Source of the DNA: a virus
IMG/VR virus record: IMGVR_UViG_3300046504_000020
Span: 1-21,475 of that record
Length of the DNA stretch: 21,475 bases
Direction: 5' to 3' (one strand)
The notes under the pieces are model-generated. The model was not told the DNA's origin, searched no databases, and saw only the letters and a list, made by a program, of their open reading frames with translations. How positions within the stretch are numbered: position 1 is the first letter of the stretch; every line of letters starts with the position of its first letter. This document shows positions 8,066 through 13,473 of the stretch, piece by piece. Position numbers and translations under genes: made by a program.

Positions 8066-8404
8066 ATGGATTACATCGAAGTAAACATTCTTAAACCGCT
8101 TTATATTTATGAGGGTGTTCCTTTTGTTAATATCCGTGATAAGTATCTTAAACAGGCAAAGTATCAAGGTAAGTTACTAAAGATCACCACCCCCACTACA
8201 ACTCACTATACGACCCCTGAAGCTTGGATTAAGACCGGAAAGAAGCTAAAAGAAGTATTTTTATTTCCGAACCGGCCAATGAAACTTGTGGGTAATTACG
8301 CAACCGATAACAAACCCCCCGTAGAACACGAAATAAACATGGATAATTATTTAAGTAATATGAGTAAACTTCGGGCAATAGCCAAAGCGAAAGGATATAT
8401 ATGA
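8066..8404 (+). CDS. Hypothetical 112-residue protein
   Basis: The start at ATG 8066 is chosen, one base after the preceding stop; a TTG at 8054 would add four residues. The first half alternates hydrophobic strands (YIEVNILKPLYIYEGVPFVN, GKLLKITTPTTTHY), and the second is basic and helical, ending SKLRAIAKAKGYI. No family or catalytic motif is recognised. Its stop overlaps the next start as ATGA, placing it in the same operon. Confidence 0.65.
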   Translation: MDYIEVNILKPLYIYEGVPFVNIRDKYLKQAKYQGKLLKITTPTTTHYTTPEAWIKTGKKLKEVFLFPNRPMKLVGNYATDNKPPVEHEINMDNYLSNMSKLRAIAKAKGYI

Positions 8405-8616
8405 ACCTTTTTGAAGAACAAGATATTAAAACGAAAATGGAAGAACTGGTTGAGAAGTGGAAAGGAAAAACACCGGAATTAAACTCCCCCGCCTGGTGGC
8501 GTTATCGTGCAGATCAAAGCCTATACTTAACTTATAAGGCAAAACTAAATGATAAACCTATACATTCGGACCAAGCCGACAAAGCCGAAAAAATTTTCAA
8601 CTCAAAGGAAGTGTAA
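8401..8616 (+). CDS. Hypothetical 71-residue acidic/basic protein
   Basis: A charged, probably helical small protein with a Trp-rich stretch (SPAWWRYRADQSLYLTYKAK). It is coupled to the preceding gene by ATGA and overlaps in another frame with a 49-codon zinc-ribbon gene that begins at 8549. No family is recognised. The overlap leaves its last 22 codons in doubly coding DNA. Confidence 0.6.
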   Translation: MNLFEEQDIKTKMEELVEKWKGKTPELNSPAWWRYRADQSLYLTYKAKLNDKPIHSDQADKAEKIFNSKEV

Positions 8617-8698
8617 GAATTGTACCGATCTTTTCTTACCGGCAAGAAGTAACCAAGTATATTGTAGTAAGTGCCAGGGGTATAAAAGAAAAAAATGA
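8549..8698 (+). CDS. Overlapping 49-residue zinc-ribbon protein
   Basis: This small gene starts inside the preceding one in another frame and ends by overlapping the next start codon (ATGA at 8695). The protein has a basic N-terminus (RTKPTKPKKFSTQRK) and a four-cysteine zinc ribbon: CKNC, 15 residues, CSKC, in the context of NQVYCSKC, then a basic tail (YKRKK). The CxxC...vYCSKC pattern is common in tiny phage proteins that bind nucleic acid or act as regulators. Without it, an 80-nt gap would break an otherwise overlapping operon. Confidence 0.75.
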   Translation: MINLYIRTKPTKPKKFSTQRKCKNCTDLFLPARSNQVYCSKCQGYKRKK

Positions 8699-9060
8699 TA
8701 GTTAAGAAAATATACGAACCAATTTTAACGGCAGATGTTATTTTTATCTTTGATTGTAAGGTCAAAGAATTGGAAAATTGGTACAAAAGAAAGAACCTTG
8801 TAAAAGAAGATTCTTATGACTTATTATCGGGGGCTGTTACAGACTATGTAGACAAGGATAAATATAAATATTACATAATTTGGATAGAAAATAAAAAAGA
8901 CTTCTACACATTATTTCATGAAAGTATCCATTTAGTAAGAAGAATTATGGTAGATAGGAATGTTCCATTTAACGAAACCAATGACGAATTTATTGCTTAT
9001 TACGAAACCTTTTGGTTCAAAAAATTGTGGAGAATTATGAGCAAAAATAGGAAGATATAA
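8695..9060 (+). CDS. Small HExxH metallopeptidase-like protein
   Basis: A 121-residue protein. HESIH at residues 75-79 is a zinc HExxH motif, followed 18 residues on by NDEFIAYYETF, whose Glu98 could be the third zinc ligand, as in gluzincin or ImmA/IrrE-like peptidases. The first 70 residues look like alternating strands and helices. There is no signal peptide, so it would act in the cytoplasm, for instance on a repressor or host protein; that role is inference. It is coupled to the zinc-ribbon gene by ATGA and is followed by a 117-nt regulatory gap. Confidence 0.75.
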   Translation: MIVKKIYEPILTADVIFIFDCKVKELENWYKRKNLVKEDSYDLLSGAVTDYVDKDKYKYYIIWIENKKDFYTLFHESIHLVRRIMVDRNVPFNETNDEFIAYYETFWFKKLWRIMSKNRKI

Positions 9061-9125
9061 GGGGGATATAAAGGGGGATTAAAAAGATGCTTTTTACGCA
9101 CAAACTGCTCCAAACTACGCACAAA
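9059..9125 (+). repeat. Two pairs of direct repeats upstream of the HTH gene
   Basis: AAGGGGGAT occurs at 9059-9067 and 9071-9079 (12-bp phase). TACGCACAAA occurs at 9095-9104 and 9116-9125 (21-bp phase, two helical turns). The second copy ends 17 bp before the -35 box of the promoter at 9143. Regular spacing on one face of the helix is typical of operator or activator sites, possibly for the HTH protein encoded immediately downstream. Confidence 0.6.
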
Positions 9126-9142
9126 ATAACACTCAAAAGGGC

Positions 9143-9171
9143 TTGACAACTACCATGCAATAGTCTAACAT
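9143..9171 (+). promoter_or_regulatory. Sigma70 promoter of the HTH gene
   Basis: TTGACA (9143-9148), 17-nt spacer, TAACAT (9166-9171). The ATG at 9178 follows 6 nt after the -10 box, so the transcript should start at the start codon. Repeated candidate operators lie directly upstream. Confidence 0.7.
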
Positions 9172-9177
9172 GTTAAT

Positions 9178-9357
9178 ATGAGTCAAGAAAAAACCGAGAG
9201 AAACCAGGCTCTTTATAACGACTTCAAAACCGGATTAAGTGTTGTTGATTTAGTTGCCAAGTATAGGATTGATTCTTCGGTTGTAACTAGAATAATTAAG
9301 CGTGAGCAGTTAAAAGATGAAGTTTTACCTTTAGTAGGAGATGACGATAAAAATTGA
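9178..9357 (+). CDS. 59-residue helix-turn-helix DNA-binding protein
   Basis: Residues 12-44 (LYNDFKTGLSVVDLVAKYRI, then DSSVVTRIIKRE) fit a compact homeodomain-like HTH: a first helix, a glycine turn, LVAKYRI as the positioning helix and SSVVTRIIKRE as the recognition helix, the pattern of transposase- or Mor-type HTHs. The C-terminus is acidic (PLVGDDDKN). It follows its own promoter with two sets of direct repeats and is the first gene of a unit with the 9360 and 9928 genes, so it may regulate itself and that unit. No SD is present and the mRNA is predicted leaderless. Confidence 0.75.
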   Translation: MSQEKTERNQALYNDFKTGLSVVDLVAKYRIDSSVVTRIIKREQLKDEVLPLVGDDDKN

Positions 9358-9359
9358 AA

Positions 9360-9938
9360 ATGGAAGAAGCTAAAGCAATTACTATAAGAAAACAAAGTCC
9401 TAAACAGATAACCGCCTTTGGGTTAAAAGCCTCAAAGCAACTAATGGATATTGTTACCCAAACCAACTGGACAGTAAATATACAAGGAAATAAATATCTC
9501 CGTTTTGAGGGTTGGCAGACCGTAGGAAAATTCTTCGGATACACAGTTAAGACTGAAGATACTAAATATGTAGAGTTTGGCGAGGCTAAGGGTTTTGAGG
9601 CAAAAGCTGTTGTCCTTGATAACAAAGGAACTGTTATCGGGGGAGCTGAAGCCATATGTATGAATGATGAAAAGAACTGGGCTGGTAAGCCACTTTACGC
9701 ATTAAAGAGCATGGCACAAACAAGAGCATCCGCTAAAGCATTTAGACAAATTTTATCTTGGGTAGTGGTACTTGCTGGATACTCCCCAACCCCGATGGAA
9801 GAAATTGGAGCCGAAGTTGTGGAAGCAATAAAGGAACAAAAAGTAGAAATACCCGAGCCTTCTGGTAGATGTGAGTTTTGTTTTACAACTAACCAATATC
9901 ATAAACCAGGTTGCCCAAATGCAAATAATGGAAAATAA
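9360..9938 (+). CDS. SMAQTRA-motif phage protein with C-terminal Cys/His motif, possible ssDNA-annealing role
   Basis: ATG 9360 is chosen; TTG 9354 is in frame, overlapping the HTH stop. The core runs from YLRFEGWQTVGKFFGY (about 47-62) through GGAEAICMNDEKNW to YALKSMAQTRASAKAFRQIL and VVVLAGYSPTPMEE (about 115-148). I have seen this combination in uncharacterised phage and actinobacterial proteins sometimes compared with Rad52/Redbeta-like annealing proteins, but I cannot confirm that here. The C-terminus, CEFCFTTNQYHKPGCPN, is a compact CxxC-HxxxC zinc-binding motif. Its neighbour at 9928 is a long coiled coil of the kind that often sits beside phage recombination genes. Confidence 0.65.
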   Translation: MEEAKAITIRKQSPKQITAFGLKASKQLMDIVTQTNWTVNIQGNKYLRFEGWQTVGKFFGYTVKTEDTKYVEFGEAKGFEAKAVVLDNKGTVIGGAEAICMNDEKNWAGKPLYALKSMAQTRASAKAFRQILSWVVVLAGYSPTPMEEIGAEVVEAIKEQKVEIPEPSGRCEFCFTTNQYHKPGCPNANNGK

Positions 9939-10698
9939 ATTACAACTAATAGTTAAAGAAAGTGGATTAGAAACAACAAAATCAAAGTATATTCTTGATA
10001 AGTTTACGAATTATTTTGAGATTGCTTCTGACTGGGAGAAAAAGGCCAAAGAAATTATAGTTAAAAGTGCGGATGATAAGACGGAAATGCAGATGGCTAG
10101 GGTCGGCCGGTTGTTCTTAAGAGAGAAAAGAATAGCGATTGAAAAAGCTAGGGTTGAACTGAAAGAGCAAGCTTTAAGAGAAGGAAAAGCAATTGATGGT
10201 ATTGCCAATATATTAAAAGCTTTGATAGTTCCTATTGAAGAATATCTTGAAAAACAGGAAAGATTTGTCGAGATAAAAGAAGCTGAACTTGCTGAAAAGA
10301 AAAGGATTGAAGAAGAAGAAAGAATTGAAAAAGAGAGATTGGCTCAAGAAGAAGCAGATCGAAAGGAACAGGAAAGAATTAGACTTGAAAATATTAAATT
10401 GCAAAAGGAAGCAATAGAGAGAGAAAAAAAATTAGTTGAAGAACAGGAGAGGGCTAGGAAAGAAAAAGAATTGGCTGACGCTAAATTAAAGTCTGAACAA
10501 GAAGCTAATGAAAAAATACAATCTGATATTAGAGCTAAAGCTGAAGAAACAGCTAGATTAGAAAAAGAAAAGGCAGATAAAATAATTGCTGAAGAAAGAG
10601 CTAAAGCTGAAACCGAAAGATTAGAAAAAGAGAAAGCACAAAAATTATTAGATGAACAGATCGAATGCCCGTTTTGCCATAAAAAATTCAATATATGA
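9928..10698 (+). CDS. Long coiled-coil phage protein with C-terminal CxxC (DUF1351-like)
   Basis: ATG 9928 is chosen; it overlaps the preceding gene by 11 nt and gives 256 residues. An earlier in-frame start would only translate the antiphase end of that gene. Residues 1-110 are mixed helical (ESGLETTKSKYILDKFTNYF, MARVGRLFLREKRI), and residues 110-245 are an almost uninterrupted charged coiled coil rich in Glu, Lys and Ala. The end, CPFCHKKFNI, is one half of a zinc ribbon. The layout resembles DUF1351-type proteins next to phage recombinases. The A-rich, repetitive coding strand produces false antisense frames. Confidence 0.7.
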   Translation: MENKLQLIVKESGLETTKSKYILDKFTNYFEIASDWEKKAKEIIVKSADDKTEMQMARVGRLFLREKRIAIEKARVELKEQALREGKAIDGIANILKALIVPIEEYLEKQERFVEIKEAELAEKKRIEEEERIEKERLAQEEADRKEQERIRLENIKLQKEAIEREKKLVEEQERARKEKELADAKLKSEQEANEKIQSDIRAKAEETARLEKEKADKIIAEERAKAETERLEKEKAQKLLDEQIECPFCHKKFNI

Positions 10699-10850
10699 AA
10701 CCTATTAACGATACAAGAAAACCTCTACCTGCTGGCAAAAGATACTGTAGGTGTGGGGCTAAAATATCAGATCAGTTCATTGTTTGCTTTAAGTGCTATA
10801 ACGAAGATTTAAGAAAAACAACAAAGCATTTCAAAAAGAAAGAAACTTGA
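10695..10850 (+). CDS. 51-residue zinc-ribbon protein
   Basis: Overlaps the preceding stop by ATGA. The protein has CRCGAKISDQFIVCFKC: a CxC pair and a CxxC pair 12 residues apart, forming a likely treble-clef or zinc-ribbon fold, flanked by basic ends (NDTRKPLPAGKRY, LRKTTKHFKKKET). Such tiny basic zinc proteins are common in phages and usually bind nucleic acid or a host polymerase; the function here is unknown. Confidence 0.75.
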   Translation: MKPINDTRKPLPAGKRYCRCGAKISDQFIVCFKCYNEDLRKTTKHFKKKET

Positions 10851-10885
10851 CGAATATCAACCTTATCAGCCAGGAGTAAATTAAA

Positions 10886-11038
10886 ATGAAGAAAAAACTT
10901 AAATTATTGATACTCTACATTAAATATCACAAAGAGATAAACGAATTATATAATTTTTCTCTTAAGGGAAAAAATGGAGAGCAAGTGCCGGAAGATTGTG
11001 ATTGGGAAGACAGAACACGTTATTGGTATTGGAATTAA
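10886..11038 (+). CDS. Hypothetical 50-residue protein
   Basis: MKKKLKLLILYIKYHKEINE starts a basic amphipathic helix, followed by an acidic, Trp/Tyr-rich tail (EDCDWEDRTRYWYWN). AGGAG lies 8 nt before the ATG and supports the start. No family is recognised. It may sit at the membrane surface through the N-terminal helix, but no full transmembrane segment is present. Confidence 0.6.
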   Translation: MKKKLKLLILYIKYHKEINELYNFSLKGKNGEQVPEDCDWEDRTRYWYWN

Positions 11039-11040
11039 AC

Positions 11041-11175
11041 ATGATACAAATTAAAAAAACAAAAAGTGTAGACATGGAAGGAGACAAAGATGGTATTGGA
11101 ATTTTGATAGGCAACACAAATTTATGGGTTCCGGCAAGATTAGTTTTTCAAGTTAAAAGAGGATTAGAAACTTAA
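11041..11175 (+). CDS. Hypothetical 44-residue protein
   Basis: Starts two bases after the preceding stop. The short sequence alternates strands (IGILIGNTNLWVPARLVFQV), suggesting a small beta-hairpin protein. There are no Cys and no known motif. Tight spacing to the previous gene is the main support. Confidence 0.5.
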   Translation: MIQIKKTKSVDMEGDKDGIGILIGNTNLWVPARLVFQVKRGLET

Positions 11176-11232
11176 ATACAAAAGTTTTATAGGAAGCATC
11201 TTAAAAAATAATATTTAGATAAGGCTCTAAGC

Positions 11233-11338
11233 AGTAGGGGTTCTCGACAAATAAAAATTGGACACAGTACACGGGACATACCTACTACAATTTGCCCAGG
11301 CCAGGACAAGCATACCTTAAAAGGATTTTGTCCGGCCT
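11233..11338 (+). other. Structured intergenic element: possible pseudoknot plus hairpin
   Basis: This lies in the 175-nt gap before the transglycosylase gene. AGTAGG (11233-11238) can pair with CCTACT (11281-11286), and AAATTG (11255-11260) with CAATTT (11288-11293); the order gives an H-type pseudoknot. Next, AGGCC-A-GGACAA (11298-11309) pairs with TTGTCC-GGCCT (11328-11338), an 11-bp stem with one bulge and a smaller CCTT/AAGG hairpin on top. No T-run follows, so it is not a terminator. It could be a leader RNA or a protein-binding DNA site. Confidence 0.4.
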
Positions 11339-11350
11339 TATGTAAATGTT

Positions 11351-11881
11351 ATGAATACAAAAACTAAAATACTAGCCGGAGTAGCCATTCTAATACTCGC
11401 TGTGGTCTTACTTACCGTAATTCTACGGGGTATATCCTCGTGGTATGACAAACATGAGGTTAAATTCAACCAAGTCGTGCAGATTGAGGTACAAGCCCCC
11501 ATAACCATTAAGAGTCGAGAAGTAGAAGTGAGAGAGATCGTCAAAGTGATCAATTCAATTCCTAATCCGGTAGATTTAAAAACCGATACCGAAAAGTACA
11601 TATATCAAAAATTTGGAATAGAAGATTACAAAGTAGCCATCGCCATAGCAAGAAGCGAGTCCGGTTTAAGAGAAGGTGCTATCAATATAAACACTAACAA
11701 TACGATTGACGTAGGCGTATTTCAAATAAATTCTATTCATTTTAAGCAAGCCGGTTGCTCACTAAAAGAAGTTGCTACCATGCAAGGTAATGTAGATTGT
11801 GCTTATTCACTATTCAAGTCAAGCGGGTGGACGATCTGGACGACTGTATTAAATGGGGCGTTTGTTAGTAAACTACAATGA
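11351..11881 (+). CDS. Membrane-anchored lytic transglycosylase-like protein
   Basis: A 176-residue protein with an uncleaved-looking N-terminal helix (residues 7-26), a spacer, then a lysozyme-fold SLT-like domain. The likely catalytic Glu103 is in ARSESGLREGA, followed by the DVGVFQIN motif (120-127), matching the GLxQIN signature, and a C-terminal GWTIWTTVLNGAF. It would cut glycan strands outside the membrane, during DNA entry, lysis, or as a cell-wall remodelling factor. It lies 5 kb from the CHAP endolysin, in the accessory region. A structured element precedes it. Its stop overlaps the next start (ATGA). Confidence 0.82.
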   Translation: MNTKTKILAGVAILILAVVLLTVILRGISSWYDKHEVKFNQVVQIEVQAPITIKSREVEVREIVKVINSIPNPVDLKTDTEKYIYQKFGIEDYKVAIAIARSESGLREGAININTNNTIDVGVFQINSIHFKQAGCSLKEVATMQGNVDCAYSLFKSSGWTIWTTVLNGAFVSKLQ

Positions 11882-12264
11882 GAAAAATATCAAGGAAAGG
11901 AATTATAAATAAACTAGATAAACTTATAAGTGTGCAAATTAGAGCAAGAGGAATGTGTGAGCGGTGTGGTAAGAAAGAAAACTTGCAATGTGCACATATT
12001 TATTCGAGAAGTTATAAACATTTACGCTGGGAGCCGGAGAATCTAATTTGTCTATGTTCCGGCTGTCATTTCTGGTGGCACCAAAACCCTGCGGAAGCAA
12101 TAATTTGGGTAATGGATATAAGGGATATTAAAAAGTTAAAAAAGATACGCCAAAACACTACACCAATTAAGGACTGGCAATTACAAGCAATGTTAGACGA
12201 AATGAAAGAAGAAGATGATTTTATAAAACACGATTTAGATATGAGTAATGAAGGGACACAATGA
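11878..12264 (+). CDS. HNH/NinG-like zinc nuclease
   Basis: A 128-residue protein with a beta-beta-alpha-metal pattern: CERC (27-30), a histidine in CAHIYSR (His40), EPENLICLC (Asn55), then CSGCHFWWHQNP (60-70). The spacing resembles lambda NinG-type recombination proteins and zinc-bearing HNH endonucleases. The C-terminal third is charged and helical. Possible roles are processing of replication or recombination intermediates, or a homing-type activity. It is coupled on both sides by ATGA overlaps. The nuclease fold is likely; the substrate is unknown. Confidence 0.78.
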   Translation: MRKISRKGIINKLDKLISVQIRARGMCERCGKKENLQCAHIYSRSYKHLRWEPENLICLCSGCHFWWHQNPAEAIIWVMDIRDIKKLKKIRQNTTPIKDWQLQAMLDEMKEEDDFIKHDLDMSNEGTQ

Positions 12265-12422
12265 AAAAGAAAACCAAGGTATTAAAAGCTTTTCCACAAA
12301 CACCATTTTATTCAAAAGTGTTCAAGGGTAAGTGGTATGTTGCAGTTGATGAAAACCATCATAGTGTTTACTTTTGGGACGGAAAAGCTAAATATTTTAA
12401 TTTTTTATATCACTTTACTTAA
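12261..12422 (+). CDS. Hypothetical 53-residue protein
   Basis: Overlaps the preceding stop (ATGA). Basic start (MKKKTKVLKAFPQTPFYSKV), then strand-like aromatic segments (GKWYVAVDENHHSVYFWDGK) and a hydrophobic end. A small beta-rich fold is likely. No family is recognised. The next ATG follows the stop directly. Confidence 0.55.
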   Translation: MKKKTKVLKAFPQTPFYSKVFKGKWYVAVDENHHSVYFWDGKAKYFNFLYHFT

Positions 12423-12524
12423 ATGAAAAATTTACTACTCAAGCTCTGGATATACTTTTACGATAGACAACTAGAGCAAGGTTTGTTTTTCGCTAGGCTA
12501 GATAGAAAGATACGAAATACATAA
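12423..12524 (+). CDS. 33-residue microprotein with LFFARLDRKI motif, copy 1
   Basis: Starts directly after the preceding stop; its own stop overlaps the next ATG (TAATG). The C-terminal half, GLFFARLDRKI, recurs in the 36-residue gene at 13349, and both share an N-terminal Trp/Tyr amphipathic helix (KLWIYFYD versus RIWNYFYS). Two independent copies of so short a sequence strongly support a real, selected gene. The hydrophobic-basic pattern suggests membrane-surface or protein binding. Confidence 0.65.
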   Translation: MKNLLLKLWIYFYDRQLEQGLFFARLDRKIRNT

Positions 12525-12667
12525 TGAAAATATATAAACTAACTTATCATAATTTAATTTGTAGGATATTCGGGCACAAAAAGGTATATTCAACGTCGCA
12601 TGGCTGGCTGGCATATTCTAATAGATGCGGTCGCTGTAAAAGAATAATGTATGAAAAACTACGATAG
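12524..12667 (+). CDS. DUF1660-like zinc microprotein
   Basis: A 47-residue protein with CRIFGHKK near residues 13-20 and RCGRCKR near 34-40. The CxxxGHk...CxxCg layout is that of the small prophage proteins grouped as DUF1660, whose function is unknown. It starts by TAATG overlap and ends 17 nt inside the next gene. The Cys/His set (Cys13, His18, Cys35, Cys38) should bind one zinc. Confidence 0.65.
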   Translation: MKIYKLTYHNLICRIFGHKKVYSTSHGWLAYSNRCGRCKRIMYEKLR

Positions 12668-12740
12668 TGAGATGTTACTAATAGCGGTACTTTTAATTTT
12701 AGCTATGCTAGGTATATTAGTGATAACAAACGGAAGATAG
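12651..12740 (+). CDS. 29-residue single-helix membrane microprotein
   Basis: MKNYDSEMLLIAVLLILAML opens a protein with a short polar start, one 17-19-residue hydrophobic helix and a short NGR tail. It overlaps the DUF1660-like gene by 17 nt. A gene of the same size and layout lies at the matching place in the second cassette copy (14123). No function can be assigned. Confidence 0.5.
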   Translation: MKNYDSEMLLIAVLLILAMLGILVITNGR

Positions 12741-12746
12741 TAAATT

Positions 12747-12779
12747 ATGCACAACAAATCACGGAAGGATAAAAAATGA
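12747..12779 (+). CDS. 10-residue SRKDKK mini-ORF, truncated copy or leader
   Basis: The ORF MHNKSRKDKK ends in an ATGA overlap with the next start. The 19-bp string AATCACGGAAGGATAAAAA (12757-12775) recurs at 14219-14237 within a longer 36-residue gene, so this is probably a shortened duplicate that now serves as a translational leader. Confidence 0.4.
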   Translation: MHNKSRKDKK

Positions 12780-12949
12780 AAAAGATATTACGAATTGATG
12801 ACGAGGATAATAAATGGAGTCTTGGTGAAAGATTAAAAAAATTGTTAGAGGAAATGGATGTATTTGAAGGGAATGAAGATTGGAGATACGCAAAGAGAGG
12901 GGTATTGATTATTGAGTTTATTGAGGAACCGTACATAAAAGAAACTTAA
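12776..12949 (+). CDS. Hypothetical 57-residue acidic protein
   Basis: MKKILRIDDEDNKWSLGERL starts a charged protein that is helical in the middle (RLKKLLEEMDVFEG) and has a strand-like end (RGVLIIEFIEEPYIKET). Acidic small phage proteins of this kind are often inhibitors of host enzymes, but nothing here identifies a target. It ends two bases before the GTAAGG that starts the structured RNA region. Confidence 0.55.
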   Translation: MKKILRIDDEDNKWSLGERLKKLLEEMDVFEGNEDWRYAKRGVLIIEFIEEPYIKET

Positions 12950-12962
12950 TGTAAGGTTTTTG

Positions 12963-13066
12963 AGGGCTGGTTACCTTGCGAATGTCATAACAACTGAGTT
13001 GCGAAAACTGTAACAAGGTCTAGGCGAGTCGGGGGAACTAAATTCCTTACTTCGCAACCAGCACCT
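12963..13066 (+). ncRNA. Candidate structured RNA with a three-way junction
   Basis: A 144-nt gap folds by hand into a compact nested structure. P1: AGG+GCTGGTT (12963-12972) with AACCAGC-a-CCT (13056-13066). P2: ACCTTG (12973-12978) with CAAGGT (13014-13019), capped by CAAC-TGA-GTTG (12991-13001). P3: GCGAGT (13024-13029) with AC-t-TCGC (13049-13055), capped by GGAA-CTAAA-TTCC (13034-13046). Only four bases (CTAG) lie unpaired at the junction. GTAAGG (12951-12956) can instead pair with CCTTAC (13045-13050), giving a switch-like alternative. I recognise no known riboswitch or ribozyme class. An SD-led mini-ORF follows. Confidence 0.55.
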
Positions 13067-13093
13067 GAGAAACTTTATTTTAGGAGGGAAAGT

Positions 13094-13129
13094 ATGAATA
13101 AAGAATATATTGAATCCTTAGTAAGATAG
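13094..13129 (+). CDS. 11-residue SD-led leader peptide
   Basis: MNKEYIESLVR is preceded by TAGGAGGGAAAGT, one of the best SD sequences in the window, and ends 7 nt before the ATG at 13137. A strong SD on an 11-codon ORF, placed between a structured RNA and a gene without its own SD, points to a leader peptide or coupling device. Confidence 0.45.
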   Translation: MNKEYIESLVR

Positions 13130-13136
13130 TAAAACT

Positions 13137-13337
13137 ATGAAAAACAAAAGTACAATTTTCACAAGAAGTAAGACAGTAAAAACTTATAAGCATACTGAAT
13201 ACTTATGGGGACTATTTGCTGGTGAGGAAGTTCAACGTGTTGATAGTTATGGGTATGATTTGATAATTAAAGCCGATAATGAACCTAAACATATCTATTT
13301 AATAGGTGCCAACGGAAGACCTAAAAAACTTAAGTAA
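13137..13337 (+). CDS. Hypothetical 66-residue basic protein
   Basis: A basic, strand-rich protein (STIFTRSKTVKTYKHTEYLW, then YGYDLIIKADNEPKHIYLIG, ending RPKKLK). No Cys, membrane helix or known motif. It has no SD of its own and follows an 11-codon leader with a strong one. AGTAAGATAGT occurs just before this start (13120-13130) and again before the next gene (13333-13343). Confidence 0.6.
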   Translation: MKNKSTIFTRSKTVKTYKHTEYLWGLFAGEEVQRVDSYGYDLIIKADNEPKHIYLIGANGRPKKLK

Positions 13338-13348
13338 GATAGTCTAAT

Positions 13349-13459
13349 ATGATAAATATAATCTATAGAATCTGGAATTACTTTTATTCAGATGTAATGG
13401 AGTTTGGGTTATTTTTTGCCAGACTTGATAGGAAGATAAACAAAGCTAAATATGGTTAG
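13349..13459 (+). CDS. 36-residue microprotein with LFFARLDRKI motif, copy 2
   Basis: Paralogue of the 33-residue gene at 12423: both carry a Trp/Tyr N-terminal amphipathic helix and the identical GLFFARLDRKI block. It starts 11 nt after the preceding stop, behind AGTAAGATAGTCTAAT, and is followed by the pentapeptide-repeat gene. The duplication with conserved protein but drifted DNA supports real expression. Confidence 0.65.
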   Translation: MINIIYRIWNYFYSDVMEFGLFFARLDRKINKAKYG

Positions 13460-13473
13460 GAGGTGAATAAATT

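Noticed and set aside
10344-10691. Minus-strand Ser/Phe-rich frames under the coiled-coil gene
   Set aside because: Antisense of Glu/Lys-rich codons; no start signal and no sensible composition.
12951-13080. tRNA, tmRNA or purine/TPP riboswitch in the gap
   Set aside because: No T-loop, anticodon arm, CCA end or conserved riboswitch loop sequences; only the generic three-way-junction shape fits.
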